Source: CAINVV01 sp964506325
GTDB taxonomy: Bacteria > Bacteroidota > Bacteroidia > Bacteroidales > Prolixibacteraceae
NCBI GenBank assembly: GCA_964506325.1
Contig: CAZDLO010000006.1
Location: 19,515 to 83,514, forward strand
Direction of reading: 5' to 3'
DNA: 64,000 nucleotides
The notes beneath the pieces were generated by a model. It made no database searches, had not been told where the DNA came from, and saw only the letters and a list, made by a program, of their open reading frames with translations. A program made the position numbers and the translations under genes. Positions 41,432 through 49,476 of the stretch are shown here, piece by piece; the stretch's first letter is position 1; every line of letters starts with the position of its first letter.

Positions 41432-42406
41432 TCAGTCAGGATTGCCGGAGACAGGCCCTAGGTATTGATCTGATCCGTAGATCACACGCAGGCGGTGTGC
41501 AATTATTCCGATTTTAAATGAGCCATTCCCCAGGGTCTCTCCGTCAGATTCCCCCGGCAGTGGCAAATCTGACTGGAGAATGATCTCTTTTCCAACATGG
41601 GTGGAAACCCTCTTGTCGCTGATGAATTTCCCCGAGTACAGTCCTTTGAAATTGGTGAGGATACCCCAGATTCCAATTTTCCGGATAACCGTAACGTGAA
41701 ACAGTCCTTTGAGGGGATTGGCTTCCGGGACCTGCATCATGCCTCCTCCGTTAAACTTTCCCAGCCCGATGCTGGCGCTGAACAGGTTGACTTCCATTGA
41801 TTTTCCGTCGATGATAATCTGAACCGGCCTGCTTTTATACCGCAAATAACCTGACAGAAGGCTTTGAATATAGACCCTGATCCCTGTAATGCCCTTAAAT
41901 TTTAGGATGTTTGCATTTCTGGCTACCAGCGCATCAAATCCAAACCCTGCTATATTAACGAAATATCGTTTGCTTGTCTTGTCATGTGCCGTAAAGGAAA
42001 TTTCACCAACATCCTGGAACACAGTTTTGTTTTCCCTTATAATATCTATTGCTTTCTGGTAATGATCCGGAATTCCGAAAGTTTTGATCCAGTCGTTTCC
42101 CGTCCCGACCGGTAACATCCCAAGAACGACTTCGTGCTGTTTCTTCTCGTCCGCCAGGAAAATACCATTGACAATCTCATTGAGGGTGCCATCACCCCCT
42201 GCTACGATGATGTGGGAAGCACCTCCGGAAACCAGCTCTTTGGCAAGATTGATGGCATGACCGGGATATTGGGATACCGAAACCTGAAATTGAATCTGGT
42301 TCTGGTGTAGTAATTGTTCAATCTTTTTTTGATCGTGGGCACCCTTTCCCCCGCCTGCATGTGGGTTGAGAATGACCTGCCACAGAACCCCGTTAGAATT
42401 TGGCAT
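41432..42406 (-). CDS. Diacylglycerol/lipid kinase family protein (YegS/DagK type)
   Basis: This 324-aa protein starts at ATG 42406 (MPNSNGVLWQVILNPHAGGGKG); a TTG 12 codons upstream is less likely. The catalytic domain has NPHAGGGKG, HIIVAGGDGTLNEIVNGI (the GGDGT nucleotide-binding loop) and MLPVGTGNDWIKTFG. The C-terminal beta domain carries GLGKFNGGGMMQVP and the closing PGESDGE. It phosphorylates a lipid with a free hydroxyl, such as diacylglycerol, at the membrane; sphingoid bases are an alternative in Bacteroidota. It follows pgk on the same strand, but a strong terminator lies between them. Confidence 0.9.
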   Translation of the reverse strand: MPNSNGVLWQVILNPHAGGGKGAHDQKKIEQLLHQNQIQFQVSVSQYPGHAINLAKELVSGGASHIIVAGGDGTLNEIVNGIFLADEKKQHEVVLGMLPVGTGNDWIKTFGIPDHYQKAIDIIRENKTVFQDVGEISFTAHDKTSKRYFVNIAGFGFDALVARNANILKFKGITGIRVYIQSLLSGYLRYKSRPVQIIIDGKSMEVNLFSASIGLGKFNGGGMMQVPEANPLKGLFHVTVIRKIGIWGILTNFKGLYSGKFISDKRVSTHVGKEIILQSDLPLPGESDGETLGNGSFKIGIIAHRLRVIYGSDQYLGPVSGNPD

Positions 42407-42446
42407 CTGAAGTTGAGTTGAGAAGTTGGTTTCTGGATGCAAATCT

Positions 42447-42481
42447 AAAAAAAATCGGGTGCAGAGATTCTCTGCACCCGA
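42447..42481 (-). terminator. Rho-independent terminator of pgk
   Basis: An 11-bp stem, cgggtgcagag/ctctgcacccg, has a 3-nt loop. On the minus strand it is followed by eight T residues (42454-42447). It lies 35 bp after the pgk stop. Confidence 0.9.
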
Positions 42482-42515
42482 AAATATGTGGGATACCTGT
42501 GGAAATCCGGAGTGG

Positions 42516-43709
42516 TTATTCCATTACAGCAGCGATGCCGGGAAGGACACGGCCTTCCAGGTATTCAAGCATGGCTCCTCCTGCAGTTGAAATATAGGAG
42601 ACTTTGTCGGCAATGCCGAATTTGTTGACTGCCGCCACTGAATCGCCTCCGCCTACCAGGGAGAATGCTCCGTTGGCAGTAGCTTTTACAATAGCATCTC
42701 CTATGGCCTTGGTGCCAACGGCAAATTTGTCCATCTCAAAAACGCCGACAGGACCGTTCCAGAGAATTGTTTTGGAATCACCGATGACTTTGCTGAAGTT
42801 TTTAATGGTCTCCGGTCCGACGTCGAGTCCCGACCAGTTGTCATCTATGGAGTAGGAAGGCACAACCTTTGTGTTGGCTGTTTCTGCAAATGCGTCTGCT
42901 TCAACAACATCAACGGCAAAGTGGAACTGAACTCCTTTTTCCTTTGCTTTGACAAGCAGGGTCCTGGCAAGTTCAAGGTAGTCATCTTCACAGATGGAAC
43001 CACCGATTTTCCCTCCCTGGGCTTTCACGAAAGTATAGGTCATTCCGCCTCCGATAATCAGGTGATCCACTGAGTTAAGAAGGTTCTCGATGATGGTAAT
43101 TTTGGAGGAAACTTTTGAGCCTCCCATAATGGCGGTAAAAGGACGCTGCGGAGCTTTCAGTACCTTATCCAGGCTTTCTACCTCACTTGCCACGAGCAAT
43201 CCGAAAAGCTTGTCGTTGGGGAAAAATTTTGCAATTACGGCAGTTGAGGCATGCGCGCGGTGGGCAGTCCCGAAGGCATCATTCACCCAGCAATCTCCCA
43301 ATTCAGAGATCTGGCGGGCAAATTCCTCGTCACCACCTTCTTCCTCAGGATGGAACCGGAGATTCTCAAGAACAAGGACTTCACCTGGTTTGAGAGCAGC
43401 AGCCAGCGCTTTGGTGGCTTCTCCTACACAGTCAGGGGCCATTTTAACTGTCTTTCCCCCCAGCAGTTTGCTCAGATGAGGAACAAGGTGCCTCATGGAG
43501 TATTTATCTTCCGGTCCTTTTTTGGGACGGCCAAGGTGGGACATGATGATTACTGCTCCGCCTTTACCAATGATAGCATTGATGGTTGGCAATGCCGCAG
43601 TCATTCGGGTATCGTCGGTAATTTCGAACTGTTCGTTGAGCGGAACATTGAAGTCAACTCTGATTAAGGCTTTTTTGCCTGAAAAGTCATAAGATTCAAT
43701 TGTCTGCAT
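42516..43709 (-). CDS. pgk: Phosphoglycerate kinase
   Basis: At 397 aa this is the standard length. The N-domain has [12 protein letters not shown] (signature), [13 protein letters not shown] and [17 protein letters not shown]. The C-domain nucleotide site has [40 protein letters not shown] and [15 protein letters not shown]. It catalyses 1,3-bisphosphoglycerate plus ADP to 3-phosphoglycerate plus ATP in glycolysis. The gene stands alone with its own promoter and terminator; no gapA or tpiA is adjacent. ATG 43709 is the only sensible start. Confidence 0.98.
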   Translation of the reverse strand: MQTIESYDFSGKKALIRVDFNVPLNEQFEITDDTRMTAALPTINAIIGKGGAVIIMSHLGRPKKGPEDKYSMRHLVPHLSKLLGGKTVKMAPDCVGEATKALAAALKPGEVLVLENLRFHPEEEGGDEEFARQISELGDCWVNDAFGTAHRAHASTAVIAKFFPNDKLFGLLVASEVESLDKVLKAPQRPFTAIMGGSKVSSKITIIENLLNSVDHLIIGGGMTYTFVKAQGGKIGGSICEDDYLELARTLLVKAKEKGVQFHFAVDVVEADAFAETANTKVVPSYSIDDNWSGLDVGPETIKNFSKVIGDSKTILWNGPVGVFEMDKFAVGTKAIGDAIVKATANGAFSLVGGGDSVAAVNKFGIADKVSYISTAGGAMLEYLEGRVLPGIAAVME

Positions 43710-43740
43710 ATTGTCGTTGTTTATAATTTTTTGGGAGGTT

Positions 43741-43748
43741 CAAAGATA
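43741..43748 (-). promoter_or_regulatory. -7 box of the pgk promoter
   Basis: TATCTTTG on the minus strand matches TAnnTTTG and lies 31 bp before the pgk ATG. No good -33 TTG is seen at 19-21 bp. Confidence 0.5.
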
Positions 43749-43843
43749 GTGGAAATCTGTTTGATAAGCATTTTTTCAGTGTTAATTTATTACTAATTCG
43801 ATGTGTTCCGGCAAGTGTTACATCCCCTGAATGCATTTTTTTT

Positions 43844-43851
43844 TACTTTTG
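43844..43851 (+). promoter_or_regulatory. -7 box upstream of holB
   Basis: TACTTTTG matches TAnnTTTG, 41 bp before the holB ATG. The -33 region is poor. Confidence 0.45.
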
Positions 43852-43892
43852 GGAAGAAGCAATCAACTTAAGGAATTTGCTTCCTGAGATCT

Positions 43893-45017
43893 ATGCAATT
43901 CAAGGAGATAATAGGACAGAACAATACCAAAGAGCTCTTGATACAGCTGGCCCTGGAGCACCGTGTGCCCCATGCCCTGATGCTGATCGGCCCCCCGGGG
44001 AACGGAAAGCTGGGTATCGCCCTGGCATTTGCCCAATACCTGAATTGCACCGGTAAATCAGACACGGACTCATGCGGCACCTGCAGTTCCTGCATTAAAT
44101 ACAGGAAATTGATTCATCCGGATCTGCATTTTACTTTTCCGGTAATCAAAACCAGCTCCCTGAACAAACCGACAAGCACGGATTATATTGCAAAGTGGCG
44201 GGAATTCCTGATTTCAAATCCATATCCGTTGTATGAACGGTGGAATCAGGCCATTGCTGAAGAGAACAAACAGGGGATGATCTATGTGGACGAGGCATCG
44301 GAAATCATTCAGAGGCTGAACAAGAAATCCTATGAAGCCGATTACAAAGTATCGCTGATTTGGCTTCCCGAAACCATGAATCCTGCCTGTGCCAATAAAA
44401 TTCTCAAAATCCTTGAGGAGCCGCCGGCAAACACAATTTTTATTCTTGTTACGGAGGAGGAACAAAAACTGCTGAGCACCATAAGGTCCAGGTGCCAGAC
44501 CATCCGGCTTCCGAAAATTGAAGAACAGGACCTTGCGGATGCGCTTGCCGGACACCCTGCCCTTGGAGACCAAAATCCTGTTGTCGTGGCACGAATTGCC
44601 AGGGGAAACTATATTCTTGCCGAGGAATTTTTGCTGGAGGATGAAGTCCGGAAATACAACCACAGGCAATACACAGCCCTGATGAGGCACGGGTATGCCC
44701 GTAACCTTTCAGAACTGTTGGCATGGTCGGATGAACTTTCAATCATAGGAAGAGTGAGACAATTAAGTTTTCTGAGGTATTGCAGTGAATTTACCCGTGA
44801 AAATTTCATGTCCAATTTCGGACAGCCCGACCTGGTAACGATGGACGAAAATGAAAAGAGATTTGCTTCAAAATTTGCCCCGTTCATCCAGGAAAGGAAT
44901 GTTTTACACCTGTTCTCAGAATTCGAAAAGTCTCTCAGGGACATTGCTTCCAACGGAAATGCAAAGGCAGTCTTCACAGACATGGCGATTAAGGTTTCCA
45001 AGCTGATCAGGCTTTAA
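43893..45017 (+). CDS. holB: DNA polymerase III delta' subunit
   Basis: This 374-aa clamp-loader subunit has an N-terminal AAA+ domain with ALMLIGPPGNGKLGIALAFA as a modified Walker A. The zinc-module cysteines are in NCTGKSDTDSCGTCSSC. IYVDEASEIIQRLNKKS and ANKILKILEEPPANTIFILVT follow, and the sensor segment is STIRSRCQTIRLP. It is part of the complex that loads the sliding clamp; delta' itself is a stator that usually does not hydrolyse ATP, consistent with the Leu after the Walker lysine. It heads the holB-ricT-gldH arrangement common in Bacteroidota, though 117 bp separate it from ricT. Confidence 0.9.
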   Translation: MQFKEIIGQNNTKELLIQLALEHRVPHALMLIGPPGNGKLGIALAFAQYLNCTGKSDTDSCGTCSSCIKYRKLIHPDLHFTFPVIKTSSLNKPTSTDYIAKWREFLISNPYPLYERWNQAIAEENKQGMIYVDEASEIIQRLNKKSYEADYKVSLIWLPETMNPACANKILKILEEPPANTIFILVTEEEQKLLSTIRSRCQTIRLPKIEEQDLADALAGHPALGDQNPVVVARIARGNYILAEEFLLEDEVRKYNHRQYTALMRHGYARNLSELLAWSDELSIIGRVRQLSFLRYCSEFTRENFMSNFGQPDLVTMDENEKRFASKFAPFIQERNVLHLFSEFEKSLRDIASNGNAKAVFTDMAIKVSKLIRL

Positions 45018-45105
45018 CACTCGGTTTCAGGCGGGAACCCCGGCATAATTTTGTGCTGATTGATCTTTTGCGGTATTTCATGCAATCACCACGGTTTAAT
45101 TTCAT

Positions 45106-45113
45106 TATTTTTG
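45106..45113 (+). promoter_or_regulatory. -7 box upstream of ricT
   Basis: TATTTTTG fits TAnnTTTG and lies 21 bp before the ricT ATG at 45135, suggesting a short leader. No -33 TTG lies at the expected distance. Confidence 0.4.
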
Positions 45114-45134
45114 TGCAAAAGAAGATAATTGCTA

Positions 45135-46301
45135 ATGAACCCTATACAAAAAGCAGGACGCGGATGTGCTGTGACCATGCATTCACGAAGCTGCACCAAA
45201 TTAAACGTATACAACTGGCTTCATGACGTTCCCAATACGATCAATCAAAACGATATTGTTGAAATAAGATTCAAAAATACCCGTAAGGATTATTATACCA
45301 ACGTCAATGACCTTCCCCTTAAGCCAGGGGATGTTGTGGCTGTCGAGGCAAGCCCCGGTCACGATATCGGAGTGGTATCACTTGTAGGAGATCTCGTTCT
45401 CAAGCAGATGAAAAGGCATAAACCAACATTTGTGGATGGGGAACTTCGAAAGATATACCGTATTGCCAAGCCTGTAGACCTTCAGAAGTGGGAGGAGGCA
45501 ACCCAGCTGGAACACGACACCATGTTAAAGGCACGCAAAATTGCTGAAGATCTGCGCCTGAACATGAAAATCGGCGATGTTGAATTCCAGGGAGACAAGA
45601 CCAAGGCAATTTTCTATTATATTGCTGATGAGCGTGTTGATTTCCGTCAACTGATTAAAGTGTACGCCGACACATTTCGTATCCGTGTCGAGATGCGCCA
45701 GATTGGTGCACGGCAGGAGGCCGGCAGGATTGGAGGAATTGGCCCTTGCGGGCGCGAACTGTGTTGCAGTTCATGGATCTCCAATTTTGTCTCTGTAACA
45801 ACCAATGCCGCCAGGTACCAGGAGATTTCCCTGAATCCACAAAAACTTGCGGGGCAGTGCAGCAAACTAAAATGCTGCCTGAACTACGAGCTCGACTGTT
45901 ACATTGATGCCCAGTTGAACTTCCCTCCTACAAATGTTCAGATTGAAACCGAGAAAGGTAATTTCAACTACCTGAAAGCGGATATTTTCAAGGGTATATT
46001 CTGGTATGTCCGTGAGAATTACCAGGGTGGCGGGGTTGTCGGAGTTTCGGTTGAAAAGGTAAAAGAGATTCTAAGGATGAACCGCAGCGGCAAGAAAATC
46101 CCTGATTTAACAGGCGACATCATGGAGATACCCGAAGATGCAGCTCCTACCTACCAGAATTCGGTGGGGCAGGAGAGCCTCGACCGGTTCGACCAGGGTG
46201 CAGGGAAACCCAGGAGAAAGAAACGGCACAAACCTGTTCTTACACGTAAAAATTCATTGAATTCCAGTCATGACAGTTCACAGGATGCTCCGGCCGATTA
46301 A
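45135..46301 (+). CDS. ricT: PSP1-domain / RicT-family protein
   Basis: This 388-aa protein is taken to start at ATG 45135; a TTG two codons upstream also exists. It has the RGCAVTMHSRSCTKLNVYNW N-terminus typical of Bacteroidota members. The PSP1 domain includes GDVVAVEASPGHDIGVVSLVGD, VDFRQLIKVYADTFRIRVEMRQIGARQEA and the cysteine motifs CGRELCCSSW and GQCSKLKCCLNYE. In Bacillus the homologue YaaT/RicT is part of an Fe-S containing complex that affects RNase Y. Whether that role holds here is unknown, since Bacteroidota use different RNA-decay machinery. A disordered basic C-terminus ends the protein. The gldH start overlaps its 3' end. Confidence 0.88.
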   Translation: MNPIQKAGRGCAVTMHSRSCTKLNVYNWLHDVPNTINQNDIVEIRFKNTRKDYYTNVNDLPLKPGDVVAVEASPGHDIGVVSLVGDLVLKQMKRHKPTFVDGELRKIYRIAKPVDLQKWEEATQLEHDTMLKARKIAEDLRLNMKIGDVEFQGDKTKAIFYYIADERVDFRQLIKVYADTFRIRVEMRQIGARQEAGRIGGIGPCGRELCCSSWISNFVSVTTNAARYQEISLNPQKLAGQCSKLKCCLNYELDCYIDAQLNFPPTNVQIETEKGNFNYLKADIFKGIFWYVRENYQGGGVVGVSVEKVKEILRMNRSGKKIPDLTGDIMEIPEDAAPTYQNSVGQESLDRFDQGAGKPRRKKRHKPVLTRKNSLNSSHDSSQDAPAD

Positions 46302-46764
46302 ATTTTCAATGCTCTTTTTTGTCCTTCTGACACTGCTTCCCGCTTGTCAGAAAAAGAGCGTATACAGTGATTACAAGGCTCTCAAAGGGTCGAAATGGCA
46401 CCAGGATTCCATTCTTAGATTTGACATGACAGTTCCGGATTCAACCAGGATTTACAACCTTTCTTTGAATGTCAGGAATGAAGGAAGATATCCATACAGT
46501 AATCTGTGGCTATTTGTGAAAATTATTCCTCCCAAAGGACAGGTTATCAATGACACCATCAATTTATCACTGGCAAGTCCTGAAGGCAAATGGCTTGGAC
46601 ACGGCCTTGGAGATCTTTATGACATGAAATACCCCTACAAGCAGGCAACCTTCTTCCCGACTGCAGGTTACTACCGGTTTGAAGTGAGGCAGGGCATGAG
46701 AACCGAAGGAGGAATACTGAAGGGAATTCATGATTTTGGTGTCACATTGGACAGAAGCAACTGA
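46270..46764 (+). CDS. gldH: Gliding motility-type lipoprotein GldH
   Basis: At 164 aa this matches GldH. A lipoprotein signal is followed by the lipobox LLPACQKK. YNLSLNVRNEGRYPYSNLWLFVKI and YDMKYPYKQATFFPTAGYYRFEVRQGMR are the family hallmarks. ATG 46270 (overlapping ricT by 32 bp) or ATG 46285 gives a signal with basic residues; ATG 46309 would remove them. GldH is needed for gliding in Flavobacterium and is conserved next to ricT and holB in non-gliding Bacteroidota. That suggests a wider envelope role, possibly linked to type IX secretion. Confidence 0.92.
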   Translation: MTVHRMLRPIKFSMLFFVLLTLLPACQKKSVYSDYKALKGSKWHQDSILRFDMTVPDSTRIYNLSLNVRNEGRYPYSNLWLFVKIIPPKGQVINDTINLSLASPEGKWLGHGLGDLYDMKYPYKQATFFPTAGYYRFEVRQGMRTEGGILKGIHDFGVTLDRSN

Positions 46765-46770
46765 AGGAGA

Positions 46771-46820
46771 GTTATGAATTATGAGTGATGAATTATGAGT
46801 GATGAATTATGAATTATGAT
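46771..46820. repeat. Tandem ATTATGA-type intergenic repeat
   Basis: Two copies of a 14-bp unit gaattatgagtgat are followed by gaattatgaattatgat, downstream of gldH. It is related to the foldback repeat at 62121-62264. This kind of sequence is widely scattered in Bacteroidota intergenic DNA, to my recollection. Confidence 0.75.
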
Positions 46821-46866
46821 AGCTCTGCAAATTTAATCCTTAATCCTTTATTCTCACTTTCCGGTC

Positions 46867-47622
46867 ATGAGTAAGAGAAAGCTTGCCAAATTTGCCGAGT
46901 TAAAGGTACTTCCAAATGTGATTGAGGTTTCATACGGCGAATTGCAGAAGGGTCCCATCGCACTAAAGGGCCATTGGGGCAAAATGTTTTTTGAGAATGA
47001 TTTCCCCATTGTGCTGGAGTTGGGTTGCGGCAAGGGTGAGTATACTGTTGGCCTTGCAGAAAAATTTCCAGGTAAGAATTTCATTGGAATTGATATCAAG
47101 GGATCAAGGATATGGACAGGGGCAACCTCGGCCTTCGAAAAAGGCCTGAAAAATGCCGCATTTTTGAGAACATATGTTGAGCTCCTTCCGGCTTTCTTCG
47201 GTCCGGGAGAAATAAGCGAAATCTGGATCACCTTCCCGGATCCGCAAATGAAGAAGCACCGAAAACGCCTGACTTCTACATCACTGATTAAACACTACCT
47301 CAAGGTAATGAAGGAGGGAGGTGTTATTCATCTCAAAACAGACAGCAACTTCCTTTTTCAATATACATCTGCCCTGATCCACCACAACGGTTTTCATGTT
47401 GAGATTGAAACAAATGATCTGTATGATTCACCATTCGCCGATGAAATAATGGGCATCAGGACCTACTACGAACAGCAATGGCTTAACAGGGGGATAAAGA
47501 TCAAATACCTGAAATTTGTCCCGCACAATGAAGTACTGGAAGAACCATCAGTTGAAATCCCCTGGGATGAATACCGAAGCTTTGGCAGGGACCAGAGAAT
47601 CAGAACCGTGAAGCAGGATTAG
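46867..47622 (+). CDS. trmB: tRNA (guanine-N7-)-methyltransferase
   Basis: This 251-aa SAM-dependent methyltransferase has motif I LELGCGKGEYTVGLAEKFPG, then FIGIDIKGSRIWTGATSAFE and the TrmB signature EIWITFPDPQMKKHRKRLTS. The late IRTYYEQQWLNRGIKIKYLKF matches the Bacteroidota form of the protein. It methylates G46 in the variable loop of tRNA to m7G. The gene sits alone after the repeat tract, with no visible promoter box. Confidence 0.95.
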   Translation: MSKRKLAKFAELKVLPNVIEVSYGELQKGPIALKGHWGKMFFENDFPIVLELGCGKGEYTVGLAEKFPGKNFIGIDIKGSRIWTGATSAFEKGLKNAAFLRTYVELLPAFFGPGEISEIWITFPDPQMKKHRKRLTSTSLIKHYLKVMKEGGVIHLKTDSNFLFQYTSALIHHNGFHVEIETNDLYDSPFADEIMGIRTYYEQQWLNRGIKIKYLKFVPHNEVLEEPSVEIPWDEYRSFGRDQRIRTVKQD

Positions 47623-47793
47623 TCATAGGAATATATCCTGTTGCTGTGAAACCAATTGAAATGAAGGCATCTTATTGTTTTACTGATGGTTTTCGGCATG
47701 GGGATTTCAAATGGACTGCAGCCGGGCAGACATTTTTCATATTTCTTGGTATTGCAGTTGTTGCCACTTTTCAGAAAACTTATTATCGTCAGG

Positions 47794-48117
47794 ATGAATG
47801 ATTTTTACAATAAGGTTTATGAAACCGTGAGGCAGATTCCTCCAGGCAGGGTGACAAGCTATGGGGCTATCGCACGATTCCTCGGGACCGGGATGTCGGC
47901 CAGGGTTGTAGGCTGGGCACTCAACGCTTCCCACGGGATGGAGCCTTTCGTTCCTGCGCACCGTGTTGTGAACAGGAATGGGCTGCTGACCGGTAAGGTG
48001 CATTTTCAGCCTCCTTCTGCCATGCAGGAGATGCTGGAAAATGAAGGCGTACTCGTTGATGATGATGCCATAGTGAGTTTTGATGAGTGCTTTTGGGATC
48101 CGAATAAGGAGCTGTAA
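47794..48117 (+). CDS. Alkyltransferase-like (ATL) DNA-binding protein, MGMT family without the reactive Cys
   Basis: This 107-aa protein starts at ATG 47794 (MNDFYNKVYETVRQIPPGRV); an upstream ATG at 47686 would add an unrelated stretch. The fold is that of the O6-alkylguanine-DNA alkyltransferase C-domain: helix-turn-helix TSYGAIARFLG with the arginine-finger region SARVVGWAL. The active-site motif normally read as PCHRV is PAHRV, with Ala55 in place of the acceptor Cys. Such ATL proteins bind O6-alkylguanine and hand it to nucleotide excision repair instead of repairing it directly. The substitution is read directly from the sequence; the role is from characterised family members. Confidence 0.9.
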   Translation: MNDFYNKVYETVRQIPPGRVTSYGAIARFLGTGMSARVVGWALNASHGMEPFVPAHRVVNRNGLLTGKVHFQPPSAMQEMLENEGVLVDDDAIVSFDECFWDPNKEL

Positions 48118-48360
48118 TAATTGCTTATTCACTTTCTATTAATAGTATTGTTTGGATGTCATTTGTTGCCTGACTTGCTTTTTGTTTTTTGAGTCACTGA
48201 ATTAAAAGCGTGCTGCAACTTTAATAACTCTTCATCGTACAAATGGAGTATTAAATAGCAGGGATAGAATCTCTATCGGCAAGATAAAACAGGCAGGGGC
48301 AGAATCATATATGCCCCATTGGAAAATAACTCTTTGTTCAAAATCTTTAATTTTCATACG

Positions 48361-49452
48361 ATGGCCATAATACCAAAAAATATTTCAGACACACTAAAAC
48401 GCATACTCTTTCCGGGTTCCGGTAAAAATATTGTTGAACTGGAGATGGTTCAGGAAATCCGGATCGCAGGTAACCGCATCAGCTTCTCCCTTATTTTCCA
48501 GGCAGAGAATGATCCGGCAACAGGACCGGTTTCTGAGGCTTGCGTGGATGAGATAAGGAGAGAATACGGGAATGATTATGAAGTTACAGTTACCCCCAAA
48601 AGCGCCGGCAGGATGACTCCGCCTGTACTCCCGGGAGTAAAGAATATTATTGCCATTGCCTCCGGTAAGGGGGGTGTTGGAAAATCAACCATGGCTGTTA
48701 ACCTGGCGGTTGCACTGGCCAGTCAGGGTGCCAGGGTGGGATTGCTTGATGCAGATATTTTCGGTCCATCCATTCCTAAAATGTTTGGGGAGGAAGATGC
48801 AAAACCTTCTTTTGAGAAAATTGACGGTCGCGACCGTATTGTCCCCATTGAGAAATTTGGGGTGAAATTTTTATCCATCGGCTTTTTCGCCAACAAAAAT
48901 GATGCATTGATCTGGCGTGGACCTGTTGCATCAAATGCCCTCAAGCAGCTTATGATGGAAGGCAACTGGGGAGAGCTGGATTTTTTACTGGTAGACCTTC
49001 CCCCCGGAACCAGTGACATACACCTTACCCTGGTTCAAACCGTGGCGGTTACTGCAGCTGTTATTGTCACTACCCCGCAGGATGTTGCCCTGGCGGATGT
49101 CATCAAGGGTGTTTCAATGTTCAACAGCAAATCAATCAATGTACCGGTGCTGGGTATCATTGAGAACATGTCGTGGTTTACACCCGCCGAACTTCCCGAC
49201 AGCAGGTATTACATTTTCGGAAAGGATGGGGGCAAAGAACTTGCAGGTAAAATGGGCCTGCCGCTTCTTGGTCAGATTCCCCTTGTTATCAGTATCAGGG
49301 AAGGCGGAGACAATGGACTGCCTGCTGCCAGGGACAATGAAAGTGTTACTGGTATGGCTTTCGAAAAGCTGGCGTCTGAAATAATTCTCCAACTGGAACA
49401 CCGGAATATTTATTTTGAACCTACTCAGAAAGTAAAGGTTTCCAGGAAGTGA
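48361..49452 (+). CDS. apbC: Mrp/ApbC-family P-loop ATPase (Fe-S carrier type)
   Basis: This 363-aa protein starts at ATG 48361; a TTG further up is dismissed. An N-terminal DUF59/MIP18-like domain (about 1-85) precedes a Mrp/NBP35 ATPase domain. The P-loop is IASGKGGVGKSTMAVNLAVAL (with the extra Lys of deviant Walker A), followed by GLLDADIFGPSIPKMFG and LLVDLPPGTSDIHLTLVQ. The usual CxxC that bridges a [4Fe-4S] cluster after ENMSWF is missing, being replaced by TPAELPDSRY; I believe this is common in Bacteroidota members. The family carries Fe-S clusters to apo-proteins, so cluster ligation here must differ or be absent. Confidence 0.9.
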   Translation: MAIIPKNISDTLKRILFPGSGKNIVELEMVQEIRIAGNRISFSLIFQAENDPATGPVSEACVDEIRREYGNDYEVTVTPKSAGRMTPPVLPGVKNIIAIASGKGGVGKSTMAVNLAVALASQGARVGLLDADIFGPSIPKMFGEEDAKPSFEKIDGRDRIVPIEKFGVKFLSIGFFANKNDALIWRGPVASNALKQLMMEGNWGELDFLLVDLPPGTSDIHLTLVQTVAVTAAVIVTTPQDVALADVIKGVSMFNSKSINVPVLGIIENMSWFTPAELPDSRYYIFGKDGGKELAGKMGLPLLGQIPLVISIREGGDNGLPAARDNESVTGMAFEKLASEIILQLEHRNIYFEPTQKVKVSRK

Positions 49453-49476
49453 ATCTTTCAGCAATTTTGAGTTAAT

